Origin: Fermentibacter danicus
Lineage (GTDB): Bacteria > Fermentibacterota > Fermentibacteria > Fermentibacterales > Fermentibacteraceae
Assembly (NCBI GenBank): GCA_001618615.1
Contig: LKHB01000002.1
Coordinates: 1-24,498 of the forward strand
Length of the DNA: 24,498 nucleotides
Direction: 5' to 3'
Shown here: positions 6,241-13,321 of the stretch, piece by piece
Layout: each line of letters opens with the position of its first letter
How positions within the stretch are numbered: position 1 is the first letter of the stretch
Notes under the pieces: generated by a model
Databases searched by the model: none
Told to the model about the DNA's origin: nothing
What the model saw: only the letters and a program-made list of their open reading frames with translations
Position numbers and translations under genes: made by a program

Positions 6241-6258
6241 GCAGACGGTTTCGTCTGC
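6241..6258 (+). promoter_or_regulatory. Hairpin in the leader of the first selenoprotein gene
   Basis: GCAGACG and CGTCTGC form a perfect 7-bp stem around GTTT, 51 nt upstream of the ATG at 6309. Its role is unknown: it may be mRNA stabilisation or a regulator site. Confidence 0.35.
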
Positions 6259-6308
6259 ACTCATATTCCTGCAGACCATAGACCACAGACCAACAGGAGG
6301 TGATGGGA

Positions 6309-7316
6309 ATGCGCAGTGTACTTCTCCTTTGCCTTGCTGTATCGGCAGGTATGGCACTTGCTGCCGATCGTGTCGTCCTCTTCGAGGAATACGCGTCAAC
6401 CGGTTGAGGCGGCTGCGGAAGCAGCTGGACGGCTGTTAAATCCCTGGTGAATTCGTACCTGTCCTCTGGCGACATCGCCCCGCAGATCATCTTCGGGAAC
6501 GGCCCCGGGGTCACCTCCTACGGCTCGGCCAGGAGGTCGCTCTACGGCTGGGGCTCGGTACCTACCTTCCAGATCGATGGTGTATCGCAGCAGGTGGGCT
6601 GGAACAAGACCAACGTTCAGAACTACATCAACGCCCGCCTTGCGGTGCCGAGCTACGTGAGCATCTCCACCAACGTCGTGGGAAACGCCTCGGGCGGCAC
6701 GGTGTACTACACGATAACGGTCGAACAGAATCCCGGCGTGACCGGACCCTTCAAGATCTGGTCGGCGGTTCTCGAGAGTCACGAGATTGCCTCCCCGGCC
6801 TACGGGGTCTATGACGGCCAGGAGCTGATGTGGGAGCCGAGGGCCTTCCCGTTGGGCGCATCGGGCACCCAGATCCAGATAACCGGCCCTTATCCGCAGA
6901 CCATCCATCTGTCGCAGTCCTACACACTCGACCCCGTGGAGCATGTCTTCAATAACCTGGATCTGATCACCTACGTACAGGCCGCTACGGGTACGCACGA
7001 GGTGCTAAACGCGGCCTTCTCCGACCTTCCCGATACGGCGACCGGAATCGAAGGTCCGGACGAGGCCTGGGTTCAAGGCTCCTCGTCGATCTCCGCATGG
7101 CCCAATCCCTGCTTCGGCCGCCTCGACATCGGTGCGGTCATGCCGTCGGGCGTGACCGGTACCGTAACCGTCTTCGACATCACCGGGCACAGGGTGAGCA
7201 GTTTCGACGCCGCCGGCTCCGTCGGTCTCGAAATGGATCAGCCCGGCGTCTACATTGCCCGCCTGGAGACGACGGCCGGCGAGGCCGTTTCCACCAGGTT
7301 CACGGTGATCCGCTAG
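6309..7316 (+). CDS. Exported Omp28/thioredoxin-like selenoprotein, copy 1 (UGA at codon 33)
   Basis: AGGAGG (6295-6300) and the ATG at 6309 open a 335-residue protein with a clear signal peptide (M-R-S-V-L-L-L-C-L-A-V-S-A-G-M-A-L-A). The mature start is V-V-L-F-E-E-Y-A-S-T-G, then an in-frame TGA (6405-6407), then G-G-C. This is a U33-x-x-C36 redox motif where related Omp28-type proteins carry C-x-x-C. A V-P-T loop at Pro85 fits the thioredoxin cis-Pro. The Omp28-like middle is followed by a FlgD-Ig/type-IX-like domain at about 259-335 (A-W-P-N-P-C, V-x-V-F-D-I-T-G-H, P-G-V-Y-I-A-R-L). A SECIS-like hairpin lies 19 nt after the UGA. Read conventionally, the gene would be cut to an internal start at 6447 and lose its signal and active site. 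The tandem paralogue at 7452 has the same UGA. Confidence 0.85.
6417..6443 (+). promoter_or_regulatory. bSECIS-like hairpin, copy 1
   Basis: AGCAGCT (6420-6426) pairs with GGCTGTT (6431-6437), with two G-U pairs, around the loop GGAC (6427-6430). The loop begins 20 nt after the UGA, within the 16-37 nt window usual for bacterial SECIS elements, and has G in its first positions. A lower GGA/TCC pairing (6417-6419 with 6441-6443) extends it past an AAA bulge. It overlaps coding sequence, as bacterial SECIS elements do. Confidence 0.72.
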
Positions 7317-7337
7317 ATCGCTGTGTCAGCAGCGTCA

Positions 7338-7366
7338 GGGGCCGGGCAGGCGCCCGGCCCCTTCTT
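7338..7366 (+). terminator. Rho-independent terminator after selenoprotein copy 1
   Basis: GGGGCCGGGC (7338-7347) pairs perfectly with GCCCGGCCCC (7352-7361) around AGGC, followed by TTCTT. It separates the two tandem genes, so copy 2 needs its own promoter in 7367-7440. Confidence 0.85.
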
Positions 7367-7451
7367 CCTGCAAAGTGGCCGGTCAGGCAGATTACACCCG
7401 TGTGGTTTTTCATCATATTTCATGTGTCTCTAGGAAATTGGAGGTGACACA

Positions 7452-8456
7452 GTGCGAAGGCTACTTCTGCTCGGTATGCTCCTTGCCGCAGGCACCGCCG
7501 GTGCAGCGGAGAGGACGGTACTGTTCGAGTACTTTGCGAGTATTGGTTGAAGCGGCTGCTATGACAGCTGGTCAGCTGTTCAATCCGTGATCAAACCGTT
7601 CGTTGCATCCGGCGACGTCGCTCCGCTCTACATATTCGGGAACGGGCCTGCGTACAATGCCTTCAACCGTGCGAGGATCAGCATCTACGGTGTAACCGGC
7701 ACGCCCACCGTGAAGATGGACGGTCTGCCATCCACCGCCAGCCCCGCCGCATACGCAAATGTCATCAACAACCGCCTCGCCATTCCCACTTACGTCTCGA
7801 TCGAAGTCAGCATGGCTGGCGACTCCACTGGCGGAACCGCGTACATCAGCGTGACGGCCGAGCAGGATCTCGGCATTACGGACCCCATAAAGGTCTGGTG
7901 CGTCATAGTGGAGGACGAGCAGCCCGCATCCGGGTCGACCTGGGGCGGATACAACGGGAAGATTCTGAACTGGCTGCCGGTGGCCTGGCCGATGGGCGCC
8001 GTCGGCACGCAGATATCCTTCACCGGCCCTTATCCGCAGACTGTGAGCGTCGCCGGCTCCTACACCCTCAATCCCGAGATCCACACCTTCGAGAATCTCA
8101 GGGTGGTGACCTTCGTGCAGAGGATCGGTAGCACGACGAAGGAGGTTCTGAACGCTCACTACATGGATCTGCCGGACGCCACGGGCATCTCCGAACCCGA
8201 GGAGCCGGAAGGCTCCGAAGGGTGCAGGCTGTCGGTCTGGCCGAATCCATGCAGCGGTGAGTTCAGCATCGGAGCGTTCATGCCCGGCGCCGTCACCGGC
8301 GTTCTGACCGTCTATGACATCGCGGGCCGTGAAGTCACGACCTTCGAGGCTCAGGCGGTCAATAACCTGGAGATCCAGGAGGCGGGCGTCTACATAGCAA
8401 GGCTCGCCACCTCGGACGGCACCTGCGTTTCGCGGAGGTTCTCGGTAATCAACTGA
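7452..8456 (+). CDS. Exported Omp28/thioredoxin-like selenoprotein, copy 2 (UGA at codon 33)
   Basis: A GTG at 7452, seven nt after GGAGG (7440-7444), opens a 334-residue paralogue of the gene at 6309. The signal peptide is M-R-R-L-L-L-L-G-M-L-L-A-A-G-T-A-G-A. The mature start T-V-L-F-E-Y-F-A-S-I-G runs into an in-frame TGA (7548-7550) and S-G-C, giving U33-x-x-C36 exactly as in copy 1. A T-P-T loop with Pro85 matches copy 1. The C-terminal domain begins near W-P-N-P-C-S-G-E and ends with G-V-Y-I-A-R-L and R-R-F-S-V-I-N. A GGTC-loop hairpin follows the UGA at the same distance as in copy 1. Conventional calling would begin at 7587 and lose the export signal and active site. The partner reductant is unknown. 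Confidence 0.85.
7563..7580 (+). promoter_or_regulatory. bSECIS-like hairpin, copy 2
   Basis: ACAGCT (7564-7569) pairs perfectly with AGCTGT (7574-7579), plus a G-U pair at 7563/7580, around the loop GGTC (7570-7573). The loop begins 20 nt after the UGA. GGUC is also the core of the loop recognised by E. coli SelB in fdhF. Confidence 0.78.
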
Positions 8457-8469
8457 TCACGCGCACAGC

Positions 8470-8506
8470 GGAGGGGGCGGAGCTGCACAGCTCCGGCCCC
8501 TCCTTT
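8470..8506 (+). terminator. Rho-independent terminator after selenoprotein copy 2
   Basis: GGAGGGG-G-CGGAGCT (8470-8484) pairs with AGCTCCG-G-CCCCTCC (8489-8503) with one G/G mismatch and a GCAC loop, followed by TTT. Confidence 0.85.
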
Positions 8507-8519
8507 CCGATCCTCATCA

Positions 8520-8548
8520 TTGCGTTTCAACTCTATATTCCTTTTAAT
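8520..8548 (+). promoter_or_regulatory. Candidate promoter of the zinc-ribbon gene
   Basis: TTGCGT (8520-8525) and TTTAAT (8543-8548) are spaced by 17 nt in an AT-rich patch between a terminator and the next gene. Confidence 0.45.
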
Positions 8549-8606
8549 AACGAAGGATTCCGAAACGCCCGGACGCGGGTCGATGCTCATCCGCGGGAGG
8601 TCGCTG

Positions 8607-9764
8607 GTGGCAAGGAAGTGCCCGAATTGCAGCATGCCCATCCAGGGGCATCCCAGGAACTGCCCGCTGTGCGGTTACGAGTTCCGCGCTCATGATCCGG
8701 GCAGATGCGAGTTCTGCGGAACCAGGATCAAGCCCGGCAATGACAACTGCCCCAACTGCGGAGCCCCGGTCGAACACCCGGCCGATCCAGAACCCGGGCC
8801 CGACGATACGCCGTCACGGACGGCTTCCGTTCAGGAGACAATCGTTCTACATGTCGATAAAAAGGCGTCCTCGAAGGGCACCCGCAATGTGACAGGCTTC
8901 GTGATACTCACCCTGATGATTGCGATTCCTCTGTTATTCATGTCCACCCCGTTCATGCACTGCAACGCTCTCAAAATCGCCTGCGCCCGGAGGGATACGA
9001 CTCTGGACGAGAGTTCCGTCCGCATCACCATGGCACCGGTTCAGGATTCGATATACCGTGCTTCGATCGTCAAGGGGGAGAATACGATAGAGGATATCTG
9101 GCCCAGGGTGATCATCGATCTGCCTGACTCATGCTACTACCCCCACCCATACGACCCGTGCGCCGCCTTCCAGTTCCACGTAGACGGACGGTATTCTCTC
9201 GTCCGGATCGATGCCTCCGCTCCGATCGACCTGGTGATGACGCTGCTGCGACGAAGCGACGAGGATGTCCTGAGCTTCGTGACATGGAACAAAGACAGCC
9301 CGCTCGGCCGCGATCCCTCGTTGACGGTGCTTCTCCGGCAGGGCGCCTACATTGCCCTGATCTCGCACTATGGGGGATGGGATTACGGCGAAGTGCGATT
9401 CCTCTGGAACGTGCTCCAGCCGGAGATCCCGAGGCTCGAACCCGATACGACGGTCGATCTGGTATTCACGGATCGCATGCAGAGCTTCTATTTCTTCATC
9501 GACATAGAGGAGGGGTCGAACTACGTGATTTCGACGAGCTGCCCGGACTTCGACTCGTATGTCGAACTGCGGACCGAGGGCGGGTCGGTGCTCAGCGACG
9601 ACGACAGCGGCGGTCCGTGCTGGGGCGACGCGAGGCTCTCGTTCACGGCCACGGTGCTCAATGCAGGCGAGGCCATACTGGTCGTCCGGCCATACTTCGA
9701 CAGAAACACCAGAGCGGGGAACCTGACGCTGTCCGTCACATCGACGGCCGAGGCTCCTCACTAG
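8607..9764 (+). CDS. Double zinc-ribbon protein with one membrane segment and an exported domain
   Basis: From the GTG at 8607 (GGGAGG at 8595-8600) this is a 385-residue protein; upstream in-frame starts at 8520 and 8583 have poorer ribosome sites. The first 60 residues hold four CxxC pairs (C-P-N-C, C-P-L-C, C-E-F-C, C-P-N-C), a double zinc ribbon. After a Pro/Glu-rich linker comes one hydrophobic helix (V-I-L-T-L-M-I-A-I-P-L-L-F-M). The remaining 250 or so residues are beta-rich and would lie outside the membrane; the last 100 (V-x-L-R-T-E-G-G-S-V-L-S-D-D-D-S-G-G) resemble pre-peptidase C-terminal domains. A sensing or scaffold role is possible but no function can be assigned. The DUF202 gene starts 3 nt after its stop. 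Confidence 0.72.
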   Translation: MARKCPNCSMPIQGHPRNCPLCGYEFRAHDPGRCEFCGTRIKPGNDNCPNCGAPVEHPADPEPGPDDTPSRTASVQETIVLHVDKKASSKGTRNVTGFVILTLMIAIPLLFMSTPFMHCNALKIACARRDTTLDESSVRITMAPVQDSIYRASIVKGENTIEDIWPRVIIDLPDSCYYPHPYDPCAAFQFHVDGRYSLVRIDASAPIDLVMTLLRRSDEDVLSFVTWNKDSPLGRDPSLTVLLRQGAYIALISHYGGWDYGEVRFLWNVLQPEIPRLEPDTTVDLVFTDRMQSFYFFIDIEEGSNYVISTSCPDFDSYVELRTEGGSVLSDDDSGGPCWGDARLSFTATVLNAGEAILVVRPYFDRNTRAGNLTLSVTSTAEAPH

Positions 9765-9767
9765 GTC

Positions 9768-10046
9768 ATGAACGACCCCGACGCGAGCTGTAGGATCCGC
9801 GACGAGCTGGCGTGGCGCAGGACCGCCCTGGCCAACGAGCGTACGCTTCTTGCCTACGCCAGGACGGCGCTGGCCATGGTCGCCGGAGGCGCCACCATGA
9901 TGAAGTTTTTCGGCGGCCCGGCCTGGACCCTGACGGGCGTAGCGATCTGCGCGGGGGGCATTCTGGTCGGGATAATCGGCGCAGTCAGGTACGGGCTCGT
10001 GAAGCGGGAGCTGGCGAGGGACTCCGGAAGACCGTCCGGACGCTGA
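9768..10046 (+). CDS. DUF202 (YidH-like) small membrane protein
   Basis: This 92-residue protein has the DUF202 signature D-E-L-A-W-R-R-T-A-L-A-N-E-R-T-L-L-A-Y-A-R-T-A-L, followed by two membrane helices (about 34-48 and 53-73). It starts 3 nt after the zinc-ribbon gene and ends 2 nt before the methyltransferase, so all three are probably co-transcribed. The family has no established biochemical role. Confidence 0.85.
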   Translation: MNDPDASCRIRDELAWRRTALANERTLLAYARTALAMVAGGATMMKFFGGPAWTLTGVAICAGGILVGIIGAVRYGLVKRELARDSGRPSGR

Positions 10047-10048
10047 CC

Positions 10049-11203
10049 GTGGAATGGACATACGAGAAGACCGGCAGGTTCTTCGCTCAGTGCGCGGAGG
10101 GTCTGGAGGAGCTGGCTGCGGCCGAGCTGGAAAGACTCGGTGCGGCGAAGGTGGACGCCGGCTTCAGGGGCGTCTGGTTCAAAGCCGATCCGCCTGTGCT
10201 GTATCGGGTGAACTACTGCACCAGACTCTGTTCCAGAGTGCTCGCCCCTCTCCTGACGTTCGACTGCCACAGCACGAAATACCTCTACAGAACCGCGATG
10301 AAAATGGACTGGGCCTCTCTCTTCGACGTGGACAGGACGTTCGCGATAACCTCCAGCGTCTCGGACAGCGCGGTGAGGCACTCCCAGTATGCCGCGCTCT
10401 GCCTGAAGGACGCTATCGTGGACCAGTTCCGGGAGAATACCGGTAGAAGGCCGGATGTCGACAGGCTGTCCCCGGATGTCCGGCTCGACCTGCATCTGCT
10501 TCGGAACAGGGCGGCCATCAGCCTGGATACCTCCGGGGGTTCGCTGCACAGACGGGGATACAGAACCGGAAAGGTCAGGGCCCCCATCCAGGAGACGGTC
10601 GCCGCCGCGATGCTCGAAATGGCGGACTGGAACGGTGAAACGCCCCTTCGCGATCCGATGTGCGGTTCCGGGACCATACTCGCCGAGGCCCTGATGAGGT
10701 GCTCCGGAATTCCGGCCGGATACCTCCGCGAGAGGTTCGGGTTCGAGAACATGCCGGGCTTCAGCAGGCAGGCATGGCTCGACGTCAGGAACGCCTGCGA
10801 TGCAGGGATGAGGGAGCCGGAGTCCGGTCTTCTTGCGGGCGGCGACCTGGACGGGGCGGCCGTAGAGGCCGCCCGCGTCAACCTGTCCGCTCTCCCATGG
10901 GGTGGGCGGGTTTCCCTCGAATGCGCTCCCTTCCAGGAACTGGACGGATTCCGGGAAGCGACCATCGTCACGAACCCGCCCTACGGGCTCCGGCTCGGAG
11001 AAAAGGCCGCCGCCGCGGGCACGCTGAAGGAGTTCGGGGATTTCCTGAAACGGAGGTGTTCCGGATCGCGGGCTTTTGTATACTTCGGCGACCGTGGCCT
11101 GATAGGCAGCATCGGCCTGAGGCCCGGATGGAGGAAGCCTCTCAGGAACGGCCAGCTCGACGGAAGGCTGGCCATGTTCGAGATGTACGGCACGGAAACC
11201 TGA
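10049..11203 (+). CDS. THUMP-domain RNA guanine-N2 methyltransferase (RlmL/YpsC type)
   Basis: This 384-residue protein has the RlmL N-terminal layout: F-F-A-Q-C-A-E-G-L-E-E-L-A-A-A-E-L, then a THUMP region at about 45-160 for RNA binding. A class I methyltransferase domain follows with D-P-M-C-G-S-G-T at 202-209 (SAM-binding) and the catalytic N-P-P-Y-G at 309-313. The family methylates guanine N2 in 23S rRNA, for example G2445; the exact target here is unknown. It is as long as YpsC and lacks the second (RlmK) methyltransferase domain of the E. coli fusion. The GTG at 10049, two nt after the DUF202 stop, gives the expected N-terminus. A longer frame upstream to 9812 is the DUF202 gene read out of frame. 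Confidence 0.85.
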   Translation: MEWTYEKTGRFFAQCAEGLEELAAAELERLGAAKVDAGFRGVWFKADPPVLYRVNYCTRLCSRVLAPLLTFDCHSTKYLYRTAMKMDWASLFDVDRTFAITSSVSDSAVRHSQYAALCLKDAIVDQFRENTGRRPDVDRLSPDVRLDLHLLRNRAAISLDTSGGSLHRRGYRTGKVRAPIQETVAAAMLEMADWNGETPLRDPMCGSGTILAEALMRCSGIPAGYLRERFGFENMPGFSRQAWLDVRNACDAGMREPESGLLAGGDLDGAAVEAARVNLSALPWGGRVSLECAPFQELDGFREATIVTNPPYGLRLGEKAAAAGTLKEFGDFLKRRCSGSRAFVYFGDRGLIGSIGLRPGWRKPLRNGQLDGRLAMFEMYGTET

Positions 11204-11230
11204 ACCTGCCGGACGGAGTATAGGACACAG

Positions 11231-11250
11231 TGACCGGAAGGATCCGGTCA
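11231..11250 (+). terminator. Hairpin between methyltransferase and Cys-rich gene
   Basis: TGACCGGA pairs perfectly with TCCGGTCA around AGGA. Only TTC follows, so it may be a weak terminator or a leader structure of the next gene. Confidence 0.45.
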
Positions 11251-11267
11251 TTCAAGAGAGGAGTACT

Positions 11268-11618
11268 GTGAGAACGCTTTTGACGGCTGGAATGGTTATA
11301 GCCGCTCTGGGATTCGCGGTCCCCGCCACCGCGGGAATGATCGCGCTCTCCGATGACGGGGGCGACGAGACGACCACCGGTTGCGCCAATACCTGCGCTC
11401 TCGTGGAGAGTTCCGCCCGCACGGTCGAAGGCTCCTGCCCGGCAGGCTGCACCTGCGGCGACGACTGCGACTGCGGCGACGACTGCGCCCGCCCGGATAC
11501 GGTTTCAACCTCCCCGTGCAATCCTTCCGGATGTCCCCGGGGCGGCTCGTGCACTCCTCCCGCCGGATCGGATGACGCTCCTCCAACTCATTGCGGCGGA
11601 AGCGGCTGCGGACACTGA
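11268..11618 (+). CDS. Small exported cysteine-rich protein
   Basis: From a GTG at 11268 with GAGAGGAG just upstream, this 116-residue protein has a signal peptide (M-R-T-L-L-T-A-G-M-V-I-A-A-L-G-F-A-V-P-A-T-A). The mature part is rich in Cys, Gly, Asp and Pro with 13 cysteines, including the internal repeat C-G-D-D-C-D-C-G-D-D-C and an ending G-C-G-H. It could bind metal or be heavily disulfide-bonded. I recognise no family. It is flanked by hairpins on both sides, so it is probably a single-gene unit. A strong terminator follows 20 nt after the stop. Confidence 0.7.
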   Translation: MRTLLTAGMVIAALGFAVPATAGMIALSDDGGDETTTGCANTCALVESSARTVEGSCPAGCTCGDDCDCGDDCARPDTVSTSPCNPSGCPRGGSCTPPAGSDDAPPTHCGGSGCGH

Positions 11619-11638
11619 TCCACAGTCCGTATTTGACG

Positions 11639-11663
11639 GGCCGGCCCTCCCGGGCCGGCCTTT
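11639..11663 (+). terminator. Rho-independent terminator after Cys-rich gene
   Basis: GGCCGGCCC (11639-11647) pairs perfectly with GGGCCGGCC (11652-11660) around TCCC, followed by TTT. Confidence 0.85.
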
Positions 11664-11735
11664 CCATTGCCCTCCGGGTCATCCTTCGCCACATTCCGGG
11701 ATAACCGGTCAACAAGTCCACCCAGGGAGGCCCCG

Positions 11736-13265
11736 ATGTCGCTCGAAGTCCGTGGTTCAGGTCTGAGGATCGAAGATGTGGTCGAAGTCGCCAGGAACGG
11801 CGTGGAAGTGTCCCTCGACCCCTCCGCACTGGAGCGCATGACCTTCTGCCGGGGCATGGTCGAACGCAAGATCGAAGCCGGCGAGATCATGTACGGCATA
11901 AACACGGGGATCGGCGAGTTCTCCGAGACGAAACTCACCGGCGAGGAAGTCCGTCAGTTCCAGAAATATCTCGTCTACAATCATTCCGCCGGAATAGGCG
12001 AGCCCGCCCCCGTGGAGCACGTGCGGGCAGCCATGCTCGGCCGTGTGAATGTCCACTGCAAGGGACACTCCGCCGTCCGTCCCGCCGTGACCAGGCTTCT
12101 GGTGGAGATGCTCAACAGGGGAGTGACCCCCGTCGTGTGCTCCAAGGGCTCCGTCGGGGCCTGCGGCGACCTCGCCCCCATGTCCATGATCGCCCTGGTG
12201 ACCATGGGCGAGGGCCAGGCATGGTTCGGAGGGGAGAAGCTGCCCGGAGCGGAGGCTCTCAGGCGGGCTGGCCTCGAGCCCCTCGAACTGCACGCGAGGG
12301 ATGGTCTCGCACTCATAAACGGTTCCAACTTCCTCAATGCGATGAACGCCATCCACATCTTCGACATCGACAGATGGCTGAGGCAGGCGGAAATCGCCGC
12401 CGCGATGAGTCTCGAGGCGTTGCAGGCCAATCTGAAGCCCTACGACAGACGGGTTCACGAACTGAGGGGATTCCCGGGAGCGATCCGGAGCGCAGCGGCG
12501 ATAAGGCGCTGCATAGAGGGCAGCGACCTCATGGAGGGCCGGGTCAGGCAGAAGGTTCAGGATGCCTACTCCATGCGCAGCACTCCCCAGGTCATCGGCG
12601 CCGCGCACGATGCTCTCGCCTATGCCAGGAAGCAGGTCGAGATCGAACTGAACGGCGTGGGCGACAACCCAATCTTCCTGCCCGACAGCGATACCGTGCT
12701 CACGGGAGCGAACTTCCAGGGAACCCCCGTCTCCCTCCCCATGGAGATGGCGGGAACCGCGGTGACCATGGTCTCCGTCCTCTCCGAGCGGCGCCTCAAC
12801 AGGCTCCTCAACCCGGCCCTGTCCGCCGGTCTCCCCCCGTTCCTGGCGGAGAAGCCCGGGCTCTTCAGCGGCCTGATGCTCAGCCAGTACACGGCCGGGA
12901 TGCTGGCCGTGGAGCAGAGGATCCTCTCCACGCCGGCCGCCTGTGCGTCGATACCCGCGGCGGCCGACCAGGAGGATTTCGTCAGCATGGGCATGAACAC
13001 CGCGCTGAAGAACGGGCAGATCCTCGAAAACTCATACGGAGTCCTGGGCATAGAGATGATCGCAGCCGCTCAGGCGCTGGACTTCCGGGGGCACAGGTTC
13101 GGCCGCGGGGTGGAGGCCGCAAGGAGTACGCTCCGCAGGCATGTCGAGCACCTGGGAGAGGACAGGCCTCTCTACCCGGATCACAATCGAATGGTCGAGG
13201 TCGTCCGCAGCGGCGAGATACTCGAAGCAGTCGAAGCGGTCACCGGACCGCTGGACAAGGCGTGA
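11736..13265 (+). CDS. hutH: Histidine/aromatic amino-acid ammonia-lyase with Ala-Cys-Gly MIO triad
   Basis: This 509-residue enzyme belongs to the HAL/PAL family, which removes ammonia from histidine or aromatic amino acids. The catalytic Tyr loop is Y-G-I-N-T-G-I-G-E-F. The substrate-side H is kept in N-H-S-A-G-I-G-E-P, as in HAL and TAL rather than PAL. G-S-V-G-A-C-G-D-L-A-P holds the cofactor triad at residues 142-144, the same numbers as in Pseudomonas HutH. The triad is Ala-Cys-Gly instead of the usual Ala-Ser-Gly. F-L-P-D-S-D, E-Q-R-I-L-S-T-P-A and Q-E-D-F-V-S-M-G are family blocks. The ATG at 11736 follows AGGGAGG. No other hut gene is nearby, so histidine as the substrate is only likely. 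Confidence 0.85.
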   Translation: MSLEVRGSGLRIEDVVEVARNGVEVSLDPSALERMTFCRGMVERKIEAGEIMYGINTGIGEFSETKLTGEEVRQFQKYLVYNHSAGIGEPAPVEHVRAAMLGRVNVHCKGHSAVRPAVTRLLVEMLNRGVTPVVCSKGSVGACGDLAPMSMIALVTMGEGQAWFGGEKLPGAEALRRAGLEPLELHARDGLALINGSNFLNAMNAIHIFDIDRWLRQAEIAAAMSLEALQANLKPYDRRVHELRGFPGAIRSAAAIRRCIEGSDLMEGRVRQKVQDAYSMRSTPQVIGAAHDALAYARKQVEIELNGVGDNPIFLPDSDTVLTGANFQGTPVSLPMEMAGTAVTMVSVLSERRLNRLLNPALSAGLPPFLAEKPGLFSGLMLSQYTAGMLAVEQRILSTPAACASIPAAADQEDFVSMGMNTALKNGQILENSYGVLGIEMIAAAQALDFRGHRFGRGVEAARSTLRRHVEHLGEDRPLYPDHNRMVEVVRSGEILEAVEAVTGPLDKA

Positions 13266-13321
13266 CGGGGAAGGCATCCCAGGCGATCCCGACGCTCCTC
13301 GTTGCGGCGGTCTGAAGGATT

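Noticed and set aside
6412..6425. GCTGC-GGAA-GCAGC hairpin as the SECIS of copy 1
   Set aside because: Its loop is only 9 nt after the UGA, closer than bacterial SECIS elements allow, and it is absent from copy 2. It excludes the better hairpin shared by both genes.
6447..7316. Reading the first Omp28-like gene as a 289-residue protein starting at an internal GTG (and likewise 7587-8456 for the second)
   Set aside because: These starts lack ribosome sites and would remove the signal peptide and redox motif that lie in frame just upstream across the UGA.
9854..11251. 465-codon minus-strand open frame
   Set aside because: It lies opposite the DUF202 and methyltransferase genes, has no domain signature, and is a by-product of GC-rich third positions.
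12137..13315. 392-codon plus-strand frame over hutH
   Set aside because: It is an out-of-frame shadow of the ammonia-lyase, with a Pro/Arg/Gly-rich composition and no recognisable motif.
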